Position numbers and translations under genes: made by a program. A DNA stretch of 64,000 nt from Callorhinus ursinus (taxonomy: Eukaryota; Chordata; Mammalia; Carnivora; Otariidae). The notes beneath the pieces were generated by a model. The model was given only the letters and a program-made list of their open reading frames with translations, had not been told where the DNA came from and made no database searches. Each line of letters starts with the position of its first letter. Position 1 is the first letter of the stretch. The stretch covers positions 57,749,455 through 57,813,454 of the forward strand of contig NW_020312828.1 of the NCBI RefSeq assembly GCF_003265705.1, written 5' to 3'. This document shows positions 23,546-37,229 of the stretch, piece by piece.

Positions 23546-23582
<37 letters not shown>

Positions 23583-24029
23583 ATATATATGAACAAGCCA
23601 TGAATCATCCCCAGTTTGTGAAACTGTTGAAAGAAAGAGAAGACAATGAATTAAAACATCTGTGTTTTTTGCCAATACCTGTTGGTTGACTTGTGAATGA
23701 ATTTTACAAATATTTACCATCCTGTTACTTCCAATTGAAGATTCCCTTGAAACAAAAGGATTCTTGCCAAATACTCAATAACCAAAGATCAAAGTCAGCA
23801 GTATGATTTGTGATTCTTCACTGATATCATAGTGAATATGTATGAGCTAAATTTTAAGCTTCAATAAAAGGAAATGCTAACTTGCTAGACAGATATTACT
23901 TATGTTGAAAATAAACATTTTGTCATATAATGTAATAATAATGATTTTACATATTTTAATGTGAATCAACATGTATAATACTTCTATCACTAGTTAAGAG
24001 TAATAAGTAAATTGTTTGAAAACACTATT
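22291..24029. other. AT-rich unassigned sequence with a (TA)n microsatellite
   Basis: A long (TA)n/(TATG)n tract occupies 23544-23591. Otherwise the sequence is unique and AT-rich, with no gene recognised. The open frames across the tract (for example 23498-23689) encode alternating Tyr-Ile and are artefacts. Confidence 0.65.
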
Positions 24030-24044
24030 AGAAAAATGTGAACA

Positions 24045-24241
24045 GGGGCACCCGGGTAGCTCAGCTATTAAGCGTTTGCCTTCGGCTCAGGTCATGATTC
24101 CTGGGTCCTGGGATCGAGCCCCACATCGGGCTCCCTGCTCGGTGGGAAGCCTGCTTCTCCCTCTCCCATTCCCTCTGCTTGTGTTCCCTCTCTTGCTGTG
24201 TCTCTCTCTGCCAAATAAATAAATAAAATCTTTAAAAAAAA
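24045..24241 (+). mobile_element. Can-SINE
   Basis: SINEC with the head GGGGCACCCGGGTAGCTCAG, B-box region, CT-rich linker and AATAAATAAAATCTTT tail. The perfect 15-bp target-site duplication AGAAAAATGTGAACA lies at 24030-24044 and 24242-24256. Confidence 0.96.
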
Positions 24242-24400
24242 AGAAAAATGTGAACAATATTGTTGATATAGATAAAATTGGAATTGCTTTTGATTTGATG
24301 TTAATAAAACTAACATGACACAAAGTTATTGAATTTACTTATTTTGGACAGAATTAGTTGTGAAACTAATAGGCTTTTCTGTCAAATCAAGTTTTTCTCT

Positions 24401-24554
24401 TTTTTTTAAGATTTTATTTATTTATTTATTTGAGAGAGAGTGACAGAGGGAGCACTACTGGTACAAGAGGGAGAAGCAGGCTCCCCACTGAGCAGGGAGC
24501 CCAGTGCAGGACTGAAGGCAAACACCTAACCAGCTGAGCCACCCACGCATCCCT
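24401..24554 (-). mobile_element. Can-SINE, antisense, internally deleted
   Basis: Reverse-complement SINEC with the oligo-T/ATTTATTTATTT tail, 'gagcagggagcccagtgcag' and the head complement 'gctgagccacccacgcatccc'. It is shorter than its neighbours: between 'gcaggactgaaggcaaac' and the A-box part the B-box segment is missing. No clear duplication was found. Confidence 0.88.
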
Positions 24555-24556
24555 AG

Positions 24557-26813
24557 CAGGTATAAGTTTCTATCACATTTCACAAGATGCAAAATACTAG
24601 TATATAAATAAAAAGAATACATTCAAATACTTTATTATTTTTTTACTATATGCTACATAGTTTTTGTTATACTGGAACATTGTGATACCTAAATTAAATT
24701 ATCACAATATTTCACTTTTCAGGATTTAAATAAGTCCTGCCATAATTAATTTTCATTGGATAAGGCAAAGTGATGATCGAATTTTAAAAATGGAAAGAAA
24801 ATACAGTGGAAAGCCTACTACATGAAATGTTCTCTTCAGCTGGTGGTGGCGCTTGTGCTATAGAAGTGTACAGAATTTTGCTCCCTAAAGGTCATATTTT
24901 TTTACAGCTATTTTATCCAGCTTTCCAATAACATTACAATGTAACAGCAGTTTTCACTAGGTCCTATACAATCTAATAAATTTTTAAAGTCAAAAACTTG
25001 GCATTGGAAATTATTGCATCTCTAAAACAAAAAATGTGAGATTCATTCAGGCTGTGGAAAACTATTATAATTCCATTTTTATAAACTATGTCAGCCTTGC
25101 AAATAATCACTCACCTGTTACATGCCCAAGCACTGAAAACTGGTTTTAACATCCTAACATCCCCTGTGCTTTTAAAGCAGCAGGAACAGAACAAAGTTCC
25201 CTGGAATATGCCACTTTCATCACTTTCTGCTTCCTTCTTAGTTAACTAAGAAGTAAGTTAAAACAGAACAAGTTAAATGCAAAACCCCCAACTGAATATC
25301 TAAACATTTTTCAACCATGTAATTAGCATATTGTAAGACATTTATCGGATAGCAGTCCTATTAGTTTTATTAAAGATATTTTTATAGCAAAATGAGTGAA
25401 TTTAAAAAAAACTGATAGCATAACAATATGCTATCTGAATTAATTTCCTCTTTATTACTTTTTAAATTAAGAGAAAAGACAACAATCATAAACTGGCATA
25501 AAGTATCAAATGGGCAAAACTGAAGCTTACTATACACTTACTGTCAGACAGTATTGGAGACAATAGGGTATATTTTTAAATGATAAGCTCTTTAGAAATA
25601 CAGCCTTAACATGTTAATATAAAAACATATTATGGAATTATAAACAGCTTTGGTGATTATAATAATATAATTGGCTCCTAAAGATGAAAAGAAAATAATC
25701 AGAATTATTTGTGAAGCAACTTTAAGCAGATAACATAGTAAAGTAATAGCCAATGGTGTCTCTCAGAGCAAAGCATGTCATGCCACTTATATTCCTCCAA
25801 AAATATCTCATGATTAATAAAAAGAAGATCCAAAAATGAAATATAAAAAAACATTTAAATGTTTAAAATTGGGGAAAATAGTTTGTAAACTAAAAATTGC
25901 AACAACCAAAAAAGGAACAATTTGGTGAGTTAAACAGTAACATAGAGGTGCAAAGTTTTCAAAATGCAAGGGATTTTAAATATTTGCGCCACTTCTATAA
26001 TTTAAATATAATAGAATGGAGACATAGGAGAAGATAAGAGCAATGAGGAAATCATAGTTGGAAGAAATTGTCTTTCTAATGATTTGAAAGAAAATATCAA
26101 CAGAGATGGTAAGAAGTTGCACAGACTGTGTTTCAGAAACGAAATTCAAAGATGTCTTAAACACTGTCATTGTTTCATACCTCAGAGAAAAATAGAAGGT
26201 CATGAAGATAGGAGTTTATGAATGAATTGAGATAACACAACTTGAAGAAGTGTAAATATCTAAGAGAAATAGTTACAACACAATTGATAGGCTGTCTCAT
26301 TTTTTTCTTTCATAAAAGTAGGAAACCTGAAACAAATATGCCCAGACATTTTCAGAAATGTAAGTAATGCTTTGAGAGAAATTTCAAATTCTAAAATATA
26401 TTAAAAAAGATGAGCAAAAAAACATTAAAACTTTAACAAAGAGCAGGTTAAATGGCACAAAAATTAATTTAGTGGCAAATTAGAAAACTCATGGGAGACC
26501 TCAAACCCAACATATTATAACAAAAGATTACAGGAGGCAGAGAAAAAGCAATATCAATGCATTAATTATTAATTAAAAGAAATATATACAAAATGATAAT
26601 CTGAATGTCAGAAAATGATAGAGGTCAGTTCATATTCTGTTGTATTTCAGTATTATTGAAAGCAACAAACATCTATTACATTTCTGCTTTCTACAGCACT
26701 GTGTAAAATTCTTTGAGATGTAAAATTGCCAAGGACACAGCTATTGACCTCATATTTCTCTGTTACATGAGGGAGGTAGAATATGCATAAATTACTGAAT
26801 ACAAGGCAGATTG
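24557..26813. other. AT-rich unassigned sequence
   Basis: Unique AT-rich DNA with no gene, RNA gene or clear repeat recognised. Confidence 0.55.
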
Positions 26814-26828
26814 TGGTAAGAACTATAA

Positions 26829-27026
26829 CTCTTTTTTTTAAGATTTTATTTATTTATTGACAGAGAGAGAGAGACAGCAAGAGAGGGAACACAAGCAGGG
26901 GCAGAGGGAGAGGGAGAAGCAGGCTTCCCGAGGAGAGGGAGCCCGACTTGGGGCTCCATCCCAGGACCCCAGAATCATGACCTGAGTGGAAGGCAGGCGC
27001 TTAATGACTGAGCCACCCAGGCACCC
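26829..27026 (-). mobile_element. Can-SINE, antisense
   Basis: Reverse-complement SINEC with tail, (GA)n stretch, B-box complement and the terminal 'gagccacccaggcaccc'. The perfect 15-bp duplication TGGTAAGAACTATAA lies at 26814-26828 and 27027-27041. Confidence 0.96.
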
Positions 27027-27041
27027 TGGTAAGAACTATAA

Positions 27042-27939
27042 TTTTGATACAACTGAAATTTAAGGTTGATATGAGGAAAGGAGAGTTTAATTTCAACTAA
27101 AGAGCATCCAAAGAAATGTATCTGAGGAGGAGACGTTCCATTTCAACAAGCTGAAGTAGGGATATATTTTAAACTGGGGAGCAGTCTTGTTTTGTTTAAA
27201 ACAAAAAAGTTAAAAATCTCCAGAAACAGTATAAGAAAGCCAAATAAACATGTGTACAAAAATCAAAAAACCTCCTAAATGCTGAACTATGGTCACTAAT
27301 GGTGGATGAAGAATATTAAATTCTATCTGTTAAAAAAAATTCTGTTATACTCTTAAGTGTAAATTGATTGAATTATATTTTCTTCAGAATCACAGGTGAC
27401 TCCATAGGCTCCTCCTACTTTTGAACCACTAAAAAGTCTAAGATCCCATAGGACTCAGTTTCCTCTGGTTACTATGGCCAGCCTCAACAGTTTATTATCA
27501 GATTTAGACTTGTTTCAATAACAATATCAAGAAATCAAACAGAAGTCAGAAATACATCAATTGTCAAAAAAGAATGGCAATAATTTAAGTTAGAACTGCA
27601 TTAAGAACTAACTTCATTGTTAGTGTCTCCTTGGAACTTTCCAACAGGGAATTTACTTTCTTAAAGAATTTGACCAGGAGCACCCAGTTTGAGAATTATA
27701 AAGAAATATATTAGCACCATAGCTATTACATCTGCTAGATATTTGGAGCCATCTTGACAAATATTGGATTGGTTAGGGAGGTAAAATATAATTTCCCTTA
27801 TTAAAAAGTAGACTGATCAAAATCTGTTCTACATGTACAGTCACACATACACAAAACCACAGCTTGTCATCCATTTATTTTCAAATAAATATTACAGTAG
27901 TCATTGCTGTTGCAATAGTCATTATTTGTGGCAATGTAT
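27042..27939. other. Unassigned AT-rich sequence
   Basis: No gene or repeat is recognised in this unique AT-rich stretch. Confidence 0.5.
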
Positions 27940-28120
27940 ACTTCATAGAGTGCTTTCTCCTACTGATGCATTTGGAATCAAGATTAGATGAAGTTTACAG
28001 GTAATGTAAAAGATAAGGAAATTGAGCCTAAAGGAAACATTAAGGTCACCTGGCCAGTAAGGATGTAGCTGGTATTAGAATCTACCTTCTATTCTATCAG
28101 ATTAGAGATTGAGAATAATT
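27940..28120 (+). repeat. MIR
   Basis: The order 'ataaggaaattgagcctaaa', 'aggtcacctggccagtaag', 'tgtagctggtattagaatct' closely follows MIR 'gatgaggaaactgaggctca ... aggtcacacagctagtaagt ... gctgggattagaaccc'. Confidence 0.65.
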
Positions 28121-28559
28121 GTTAATGTTTCCAAATTCATTTGCTGTCTAAGGTATCGAGCATTATTTGAAAATATGTTGTGAAGGGACCACACAATAAA
28201 CAATTATTTCTGATAGCAAGCGTAATTTATCAGGGCTCGGTAATTCCTTGGATTCTTACTGTAATGATAACAAAGATAGTGTTACTTTGAAGTAAGGGAC
28301 TTTAATGCAGATAATTCAAGTAAAAGATACTGGATTATATATTCAAAAGTGAAAGTAGTAAAGGAGATTCATATTTTTACATACTGAACAGCTATATGAT
28401 TTTTCATAAGTTATCTTATTCCCTAGATATCAGTAGCCACTGTTAAGAGTTAGAAACATTGGAGTGTATAACAACTGAAAGATTTGGGCAATATAGATTG
28501 ATTTTTCTGAGTACAGATTGGACCTAAACTAAATTAATGAATTCAATTAACTATAATCC

Positions 28560-28660
28560 AATTCAAGTCTCCAAATGTTTATTGAATGCTTACTCGATTT
28601 ATAAGGTACTGAGTTAGGTATGGAGATTCTATGGTGGGTTATTTAAGATTTTGTGAAATA
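28560..28660 (-). repeat. Possible L2 3' fragment, antisense
   Basis: 'atgtttattgaatgcttact' followed by 'ggtactgagttaggtatgg' resembles the reverse L2 ending 'tatttattgagcgcctact ... ggcactgtgctaggc'. Short and uncertain. Confidence 0.4.
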
Positions 28661-29244
28661 TTCCTTTTGACTCAATAAGAGTCATGGTTTAAGGAAACAT
28701 GATTTATTTCTTTTACATTTCTAAGAAATAAATTCACAGAAAGTTTCCATGAAGTCTAGGTTATTGAAAATAAAGAAGAATATAAGTAAATGTGAAATGA
28801 GATCTTATACACACATTACAATTAAGGCTCCCTTTCTATTTTAATTTGTAAAAAGAAAAACAAAAAAACAGTATCAGGTAGCGTTAAATACAATACCTAA
28901 CTATGATAACATAGCACCTAAGTTTTTTCCACAATACACATTTTTTTTTTCATTCTAACAGTAAACTATAACTTAATAAAGGATTCAACAAAGCATGTCC
29001 AAACACTAACATAAGCCCTGTCCCTCTGGCAACATAACTAGCCTGACCTTTCTAAATTGTTACCCTTGACTTCTCCTGTTTTTGTTGCCTTCCCTTCATC
29101 CTGAAGCATGTAAAATAAATTGTTCCATGTTCAGAAATACTCACTCCAGAAAAGAAATAACCTTATCCATGTGAAACAATTCAGAATTCATCTCAATCTC
29201 AGAATTTTTTTATCCTCAAAGTTGATGAAATCCTATTTGATATG

Positions 29245-29350
29245 ATGAAAAGAGCAAGGGTTTTGAGTTGAGCAGGCAGTGTTTGAACCCGATTTTCTCC
29301 ATGTTAGCTAATTTTCTCTTCCTAAGCTGTTTCCTCAAATTTAGTAAGGA
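29245..29350 (-). repeat. MIR, antisense
   Basis: 'ttttgagttgagcaggcagt', 'gtttgaacccgattttctcc', 'taagctgtttcctcaaattt' match the reverse-complement MIR in order ('gcctgggttcgaatcccggctc ... cctcagtttcctcatctg'). Confidence 0.55.
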
Positions 29351-31477
29351 GTTAAGTTTATCAATCACTCCAAGTAGAGATGCTTAAATGAGAAGCACTC
29401 AGAGTCCATAGTAGCGGACAAGGAACATCGGTTTCTTTTCTTGCCATGAAGATGAGAAAAGAAATGAAGAATCAGAAGAAATAGAAGTGCCTAGTGATTT
29501 ACCTTATAGAGGGAAGTGTTTTCACATGTAAAATGAACTATTATAAAAATTGAAATGGAAAAACAGGAGACAGAACTCATAAATTGTGAATATTTGTGCT
29601 TAAAGCTATTATTAATAAAAATGCATATACTTCTTATTTTGCCTTGTGTTTACTCACTATTAACAAAATTTCAATGACTGTATGTAATTTGGGGTTTAGA
29701 AAGTACTTGAAGTGTGTGTAATGGTTGCCTCTTTTAACCAAATACCCTTCTCAAAACTAGTTGAATTAGCAAAGATACTTGTTCCAAACTCTGACCTCAA
29801 CTAATTGTACCCCTTTTTATAGTTTTCATGAAGGCTGGCTATGCATCTTATAGGTGGCTTTTCTGGGATTTTTCTTGTGTACTGACAATGAACAAGCCAG
29901 ACTGAAAGCCTCCCCATTGCATTTTAAACAAACAGCCCATGTTATCACACAGTTGTTATATGTAAAGTATCATTAATACTTTGAAAGAGAAGAGAGAGTT
30001 GGAACTTAAGAAGGAGAAACAAAATGAGTAGAAAGGCGGTGCAGGGTCCTTTGTATAATACAGCTTTGTGAAATGTAAAAGGACTGCTTTCTTCTTTGTT
30101 ATATCAAAGAAAGGAGCTTAGATGTGGGTTTTGAGATGTTGGTGGAACCAGATCAGCATATCCTGCAAATTAACTCCCATGCATTAGTATGGATCTCAAT
30201 AAATGGAGCTAATACTATGTGTTGTGGAAAGTGTTAGAAAGTCAGTGTGGTTCACATTATTCCTTCTTTTAGTTGTACCAAGTTAAGTAAAACAATTCAT
30301 GTTACCCAAAGTTCTTTTATCTCAACCTTCTAGATTTCCTTTTTTCACTGGAGTAATCTAAGCACAGAAGATAGCAATTTGCATAGATAAGGGAAGTGTT
30401 TGGTTTTGATCTTTCATTAAGAGTCAAGACTTTGAAGCTTAGAAATAAAAAAACCCTTAATATGTGTTGTATTAATAAACATTAAATCCAGTTTCTTATG
30501 CATTAAATCACCATTAGATCACCAAGAAGTGAGTTTTATGGAATGTGAAAAAGGATAGGGAGATGACAATCATGAAGCAGGATGCCTGTGCAAACATTAA
30601 AATAATATGACTCATCAAAGTTTGAATGCGGGAATGAGAAAAGTGTAAAATACAAGATCAAATTTAAAGAATGTTCTAACCTTGTAAAGAAAGATCATCC
30701 TACTTTACTATATAGCAAAATTGGCATTATCCCAATGCCTTATTTCTTCCTATAACTATTCATACATCCTTCTATTGCTCTTAAAATCACAAATTAAAGG
30801 TAAAGCAAAACAAAACACAATCTACTTATATATGTCTCCAATAAAGACAAAAAATAAGGAATAGAAAATTATGACAGAATCTGTTCTATTTATATTTAGT
30901 TTATATTATATTTTGTTTATATATTAGTTCTTTATTTATATATTAGTTATTTGTTTTTCCCTTTGCATGTGTTGACCTTGGCTCAAGGCTTATTTTTGTG
31001 AATCACTAAATGAAGGGGTAGAGATTTGAATTTAAATTCGAAAGCATTAGCAAGCAAGTGAGTTCTGAGGCAGGAACTAATAGGAGGGGGGAAAAAGGGC
31101 AAGAAGCACAGTTTGCTGATCACAGAATATCTCTAAAAATACTGTTGTAGAAATACATGTGAGCTCTTCATAAATACTGGATAAACTAGTTAATATCAGT
31201 TGGCTGAACAGATAGGAGTCAATAAACATTTTTAATTGAAATTTACAAGGGAAAATTACATTAGATCACAAAATGATACATTCCATTGGAAATTTCGATG
31301 TCTATAGAATGTTGATACTTACCTATGATAGGATAAAGATTTAAAATATAGGATATAGAAATAGAGGTGGTGTAAGCTACACTGATATTTTAAAAGAGAA
31401 TCCCACTGAAGAACTTAACAATTTCACAATAACCTGATTGCTTTGCTCTTATGTTCACAGGAAATCTACTTCAAAAT
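29351..31477. other. AT-rich SINE-free unique sequence
   Basis: No open frame longer than 60 codons and no recognisable repeat is seen. Some segments could be conserved non-coding DNA, but that cannot be judged from one sequence. Confidence 0.5.
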
Positions 31478-31590
31478 AAAGACTGTCTTGTTTTAGGGTA
31501 GTGACTATATCTTCATCTTTATCTCCTAAACATATTGACATATATTGGCCCTCAATAAATTATTGATGGGTGAAGGAAAGGGTTAATGAG
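31478..31590 (+). repeat. L2 3' end fragment
   Basis: 'tagtgactatatcttcatct' , 'ttatctcctaaacatattga' and 'ggccctcaataaattattga' line up with the L2 ending 'gggactatatcttattcatc ... gtgctcaataaatattggtt'. Confidence 0.5.
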
Positions 31591-34500
31591 TCCCATAACT
31601 GATAAATAAGCTACCAATTATTTTTGTGGAAATACAATCTACTGACCACAGTCTTTCACAACAACTAACTTAAACTATGTCAAAACCACAGTATTTAATT
31701 CAAAATAATACTATTCTAAAAAAAGACTTATTAAATCAAATCGAAGTTTAGCCCAAAGAAAATGATGGAAACAATTAAGGTAATATTTACATGAACTACA
31801 CAAGACATAACCTAATATGTCTAACATCTTCTAATTTCTTTTGAGGCCTTTGAGAATTTTGCTTTGGAGAGAATTATATAACCAGAATATAGTTTTTCTA
31901 AAATACAGAGATTCTATAACCTATGCAACAAGAGGTAAAAATAAGTATTAATCTTCAAATTATTGAAAAATGGTTAATTTCTAAGGACTTACACATTGGT
32001 AGTATTTTAAAAATTAAGTTCAAAATGTCATTTCTGATTTTCATCTAATAATATATTAATGAATACTGTCAAGTTAATACAGATATTAAAGATTTCATGG
32101 CACTTTGCTAGAAAATTAATTTTAAGAGTTTCTCTCTGACCTCCTTTAAAAAGATTTAACAGATAAAGGAGCAATCAAGTACTAGTTGAATTTATAGATG
32201 AAAATTTTTCTTTAAAAGCCATGAAAAGACCAATGGACATGAACTCAGTACAGGTAATCACAGGCCTGTCAACATTTCTATTGCAGATTTCATTTAAGAG
32301 GGTTTATCATCTCCATCATCTTAGAAACTATGAAGCTGGAAGTTGGCACACAAATTAGCAGCATGGATGCAAATTTGTTTACCCAAAACATTTGAAATCC
32401 ATTCAGCTGTTTTGATTTAGCCATCAGCCAAAAACCTTAACTCAGAGTTTCTCCATATATGTGAACACTGAGTAAATATTTTGCCTAGACTACATACTTC
32501 CATCAGTTAGAGCATGGAGCCAATAAATCCCAGGTAGCATGTTTCATATCCAGGGGATTTCCTTGTATTTTTTCTGCCTGTTCTCCTAACTTTGATCCAT
32601 TATCTTGCAAATGAATCTTTTAGCAACACAGAGCTCCACATTAGAACATGCAGATAGATCAGCATAAATTCATTACCTAAATTTGGGGGAAATTGAAATT
32701 ACGCCTCCAATAACAGATTTAAGAGAGTCATTCTTATATATGAAAATATAGTTTGTATATTGAAAAAAAGTCATTTCTAAACATTATAAATTGCCTGAAA
32801 TTAAAGTCTTTTAACATTATCTTATGTTTAAGTAGAATAACAACAGACTAGATTCATATTCTCTTTTCTATATTAACACACTCATAATAAAATACAGCTT
32901 AAAATTGTATTTTTAAGTTATTGACTCAGTTGGTAAACTTCAGATACCCATTATGTGGTACTGTAAGAGAAAATGAAATTAACAACATTTTTTCTTCAGA
33001 TTTCTTTCAAGTCAAACAACCCTCATAGTGTAAACAAACAAAAATAAAAGTTATGTCCTTGTAGAAAACTAAAACAGGTATTTGAGACATTAGAATGATA
33101 TAAAACAGAGCTGATAATTTTACTAAGTAACTATGAATGAGAAACAAGAAGTTAATGGGAATGTGAACAAGCTCGAGGAAAGGCATTTAATTATCAATCT
33201 GCTTCCCGTTCCCATCATCAAAATCAAGAAAACAAAATGTTAATTTGTAATTTAAAATCTCAGTAAAGTGAATTATTATAATAGGCTCAATTTTAAAATG
33301 GAGATTTTGGCTAATAGTCAATTTCCAACATTAAATAAAAGTCTGGAATGCATAACAGAAGGAAATAGACTAGGAGACAGATTTTACGTGTACTTTTATC
33401 CCTGACTTTTGGAGAAATCTACATCTAGCTGTTGTAAGATACAAAGTAATTTAAAATAAGGATGTACCATTAAAAAGTATCCAATGTAATAAGTATATTC
33501 TATGAATAATCCATATGAAGGCATTTATAGAATACCTGAACTTCAAAAGTAATAAACGTAGGTTAAAATGACATCTCTACAATTATACTCACAAACAAAA
33601 TTTTAATAATGCAAGTAAGAAAAAGGTTAGTTAATATCTGGAGAGTCAAAAATTCAGAAAGGACAAAAGTACTTGTGTGACATATGAAAATAGATTTTAT
33701 CACCTTCCCCTGAAAAGGTAACACTAAATTTTTTATACTTAAGTATAATTTCGTGTATGTGTAAGTGCTTTTTGTTTTCTTGTGTAGATTTCAATGCCCC
33801 TATTTAATTTTTAGGTTAATCTTTAAATTGAATGTTGTTTCTCATTTACTGATATTATTACATTTCTGTATCTGTGTCTCCTTACATGATTACTTGAGGA
33901 AGTACTGTTTTGGGTCTGGTCATGATTTGGGGTTAGGCATAGTGGTCTCTCCTCTCAAGGAGGTTAATTCCCAGAAACAAATTAGGACAAAATAAAGAAG
34001 CTCATAAAACAGTACCCAATAAAGAGAAACATGTACTGGACAGAGACTTTAAAGACTGTTTTGACACTTTAAATCTTGGCAAGTCACTTCATTTCTGTCT
34101 TATCTCTTCTTTACATCACTATATGTGTACTTTTATTGAGGAGGCACTTATGGAATGAAGTAGACTATGTGGATGGAGCTTAGGTACGATGTTTTTAAAG
34201 CACATTCCTTTGCCCCAGCAAATAAATCTAATGCACATACTCTGACTGTTAGACACTAGACTAGTTATAAGAACTTTCCCATCATTAAAAATCTATAGAA
34301 CTGAATGGACGATTAAAGTACAATATGGAACAAATTTATTTGCCAAGTTTTATGATACAATTGGTAAGCCATTTTATAACCAAATATTAGTTTATTCATG
34401 AAGTTAATAAATTCATCTGCATTTATAAATTTTACATTTTACTCGAGAGTACTGGGTTAGGATCTAAGGGCTATAAATTTTGGTTCCCTTTTTTTTATAC

Positions 34501-34924
34501 TTAATGCACTGAATAGTTCTATATTTTATAGTGACATACTTATGCATTATTGTGCATTTACTTTACTTAGTATTGCTTATAAAACTAAAAATATCTTTCA
34601 TATCTATCATACAGGATCATTAAAAGAATAATGTCAGGCAACTTGAGCAAAAAATGTTGAAGATTATAAAAGAAAATTTATGTATTACTCTAACCATGAG
34701 ATTTTATGTGTGTGCATATATATATTTATTTACATACTATATATATATACTGAATATTAATTTTAGTCTTTCTTTTAAATTAAATTCTCAAGGTCTCAGT
34801 TTTTCTCTTAAAACTGAAGAAGCTTAATTAGGAATTTAGTCCCTTATAGTTTTAACTTTTAATAAAGTCTATGAGCTTCTGAATCTATTTTCATTTAGGA
34901 TTTTACTCAACAATTAGCTAGCCT
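31591..34924. other. AT-rich SINE-free unique sequence
   Basis: No gene is recognised. A weak MIR-like core appears near 34060-34110 ('ttggcaagtcacttcatttc'). TA-rich runs occur at 34716-34750. The open frame at 33765-33995 has no recognisable domain. Confidence 0.5.
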
Positions 34925-35060
34925 TCTGATCATGGAAAGTCATTGTACCTCTCTGGCCTCAGGAAATGTGGATCATTTGTAAGTGGTGATAACAATCTGT
35001 ATATAGGCCATAACAGCCATCTCACAAGATGCTTGTTAGAAGTCAAAGCAGGACAATAAG
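34925..35060 (-). repeat. MIR, antisense
   Basis: 'aaagtcattgtacctctctgg', 'cctcaggaaatgtggatcat', 'ggtgataacaatctgtatat' follow the reverse-complement MIR. A pure A16 run follows at 35131-35147. Confidence 0.45.
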
Positions 35061-36269
35061 GGAGAGAACCACTGCTTAAGATGTAAACCATACACTTTAT
35101 AGAAAGGGCTTAGCACAGAGATTTCTACATTAAAAAAAAAAAAAAAAGACATAACAAAGAATTCTACCCTGGTACTCTTTCCCCAAACATAATAACGTCC
35201 TATATCCTCTCTCTATTGGAAGCACTTCTGAGCATTCTAGAGTCAACCTGATGGACTTATTTAATGGAAAACTAGAGGGTAGTCCTAGATTTTCTAATGT
35301 TGTTTGAGATTTAATAAATCCATTTCTGCAGTCTGTTTCCATTTATAAATTCCCTTTCAAAGTGGTATCCAACTATATTTTAAAACTTGTCATAGTTTTA
35401 AAAAACTTCCTCATTATTTGAAAACTATATAATCATAAATGCTCCTTTTAAAATCTGCTAACATAAAACAAAGCAAGGAAGGGCTTTATAATTTTGAACA
35501 TAACGAACACAGCTTTTAAGAGAATCACTCATCACTTTTTATATATTTCAGTCACTTTCTGAACATTTAAACCCCTCAAATGCAGTAGTATTCGTTATTT
35601 TGGAAATTTTACGCCTATATCTTAAAGAGAATTTTAAAATATTTCATATATCACTAAAATTGAAGATAACCCCTAACATTATCAATTGTTCTTACACTAT
35701 TAATACTTATAGAATGTACTATAATTTATATGGTAGAGTTTTGAATGACACCATTGTCTTATATAGATCACATGAGAGAAATGTTCAGTTGTAAATGCAG
35801 ATGAAAGGGACTGCTAATTATATGTTAATATGGCTTAAACATAATTAAAACATGAAGAAAATAAATCCAGAACAGATTTTCTAGATTCAAAACCTTTTGT
35901 GTCCAGATTGTAAGAAGAAATAAATAAGAATTTGATGTTAAATACTATTTCTTAAAGTTCTTTATGAGACATAAAAAAACATTCAATACGCTGATTTTAT
36001 TTTTATTGACTTGTAAGACTTCTATAGACTTTATTGAAGATATGACTATTTGATGTTACATACTATATCAGCCTCAGAAAATATTTTCATTCTGTAATTG
36101 TTTCTTTTTGTCTTATACAAAACAAGTGGTTAACAATTTTGAAAAATTACCATGAAACATGTAATCACTAATCTTCTTATACAATGCTAATTGATATATG
36201 GTACTTAAATATTAACTTTTGTGATCATCTTCATTAGTATCATCTGACCAAACTCTAGTGAACTTGATA
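35061..36269. other. AT-rich unassigned sequence
   Basis: Apart from the A16 run near 35140 and ordinary AT-rich DNA, nothing is recognised. Confidence 0.5.
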
Positions 36270-36480
36270 AGGTATGGTAGAAAGAGAGTTGAACATGAAC
36301 TTGACTGCCCAATGATCTTGTCTCAGTTCTGAAGCTAATGAATTTTGTAACCTAGTAAAAATGACTTATTCTTTCTAAGCATATGTATTTCCCATATAAA
36401 ACATGAGCAGTGAACTAGCTGATATTTAAGAACACTTTCAGACCTGTAAATATCACAATATGTGACAACAAGATGAATTA
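36270..36480 (-). repeat. MIR, antisense
   Basis: 'aacttgactgcccaatgatc', 'taacctagtaaaaatgactt', 'tatgtatttcccatataaaac' follow the order of reverse-complement MIR, with considerable divergence. Confidence 0.45.
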
Positions 36481-36720
36481 ACAAATTCAGTAAATATACT
36501 AATCAATTGATATTAAATTAATGTTGGAATGTAGTGGATGAAATTAGCCCAGGAACAGGGGTAACTTTTTTAAGCTAAGGGTCTGCCCTGTTGCATGGAG
36601 CCAGCACCTGAAGTAACTGGATAAGCGTGATAAGCAGAAGTTTCAGAGTATTTTTCCAAAGTATAATAGCCTGGGAGTGTGTCCAAAGTGAAATAATAGC
36701 TACTGAGAAGATGCTATATA

Positions 36721-36912
36721 TATTTTTTTAAAGAATTTATTTATTTATTTTAGAGAGAGAGTGTGGGAAAGAGCATGAGAGGGGAGACGGTCAGAGGGTG
36801 AAGCAGACTCCGCATTGAGCGGGGAGCCCGATACGGGACTCGATCCTGGGACTCCAAGATCATGACCTGAGCCGAAGGCAGTCGCTTAACCAACTGAGCC
36901 ACCCAGGCACCC
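36721..36912 (-). mobile_element. Can-SINE, antisense, second subfamily
   Basis: Reverse-complement SINEC of the type with the 'gcatgagaggggagacggtcagagggtgaagcag' linker, also seen at 58530 and, in sense, at 48351. Its head complement 'aaccaactgagccacccagg' ends at 36912. Flanks AAGATGCTAT (36708-36717) and AAGATGTTAT (36913-36922) form a one-mismatch duplication. A (TTTTA)n run follows at 36921-36943. Confidence 0.93.
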
Positions 36913-37229
36913 AAGATGTTATTTTATTTTATTTTATTTTTACTGCTATGGACAAGTTAGGGCTACAAGTTAAGGATGAAGTATGTGGGAATTTACACTG
37001 GCTTTGCACATGGAAATGTATTTGAATAATACTGATGATAGCTACAATGCACTATATATGTTAAACGTATAATCTCCCTCTCCCTATAGGCCACTGATAT
37101 TCTACTATCTCCATTTTTTTTTTTAATAGAGACTAGCACTGGAGTTTAGGAAAGTTGAGTTGCTAGTACAAATATAACTGCTGGCAAAATCATTATTTGA
37201 CTTCAGGTGTCAGTAGCTCCAGAACTCTT

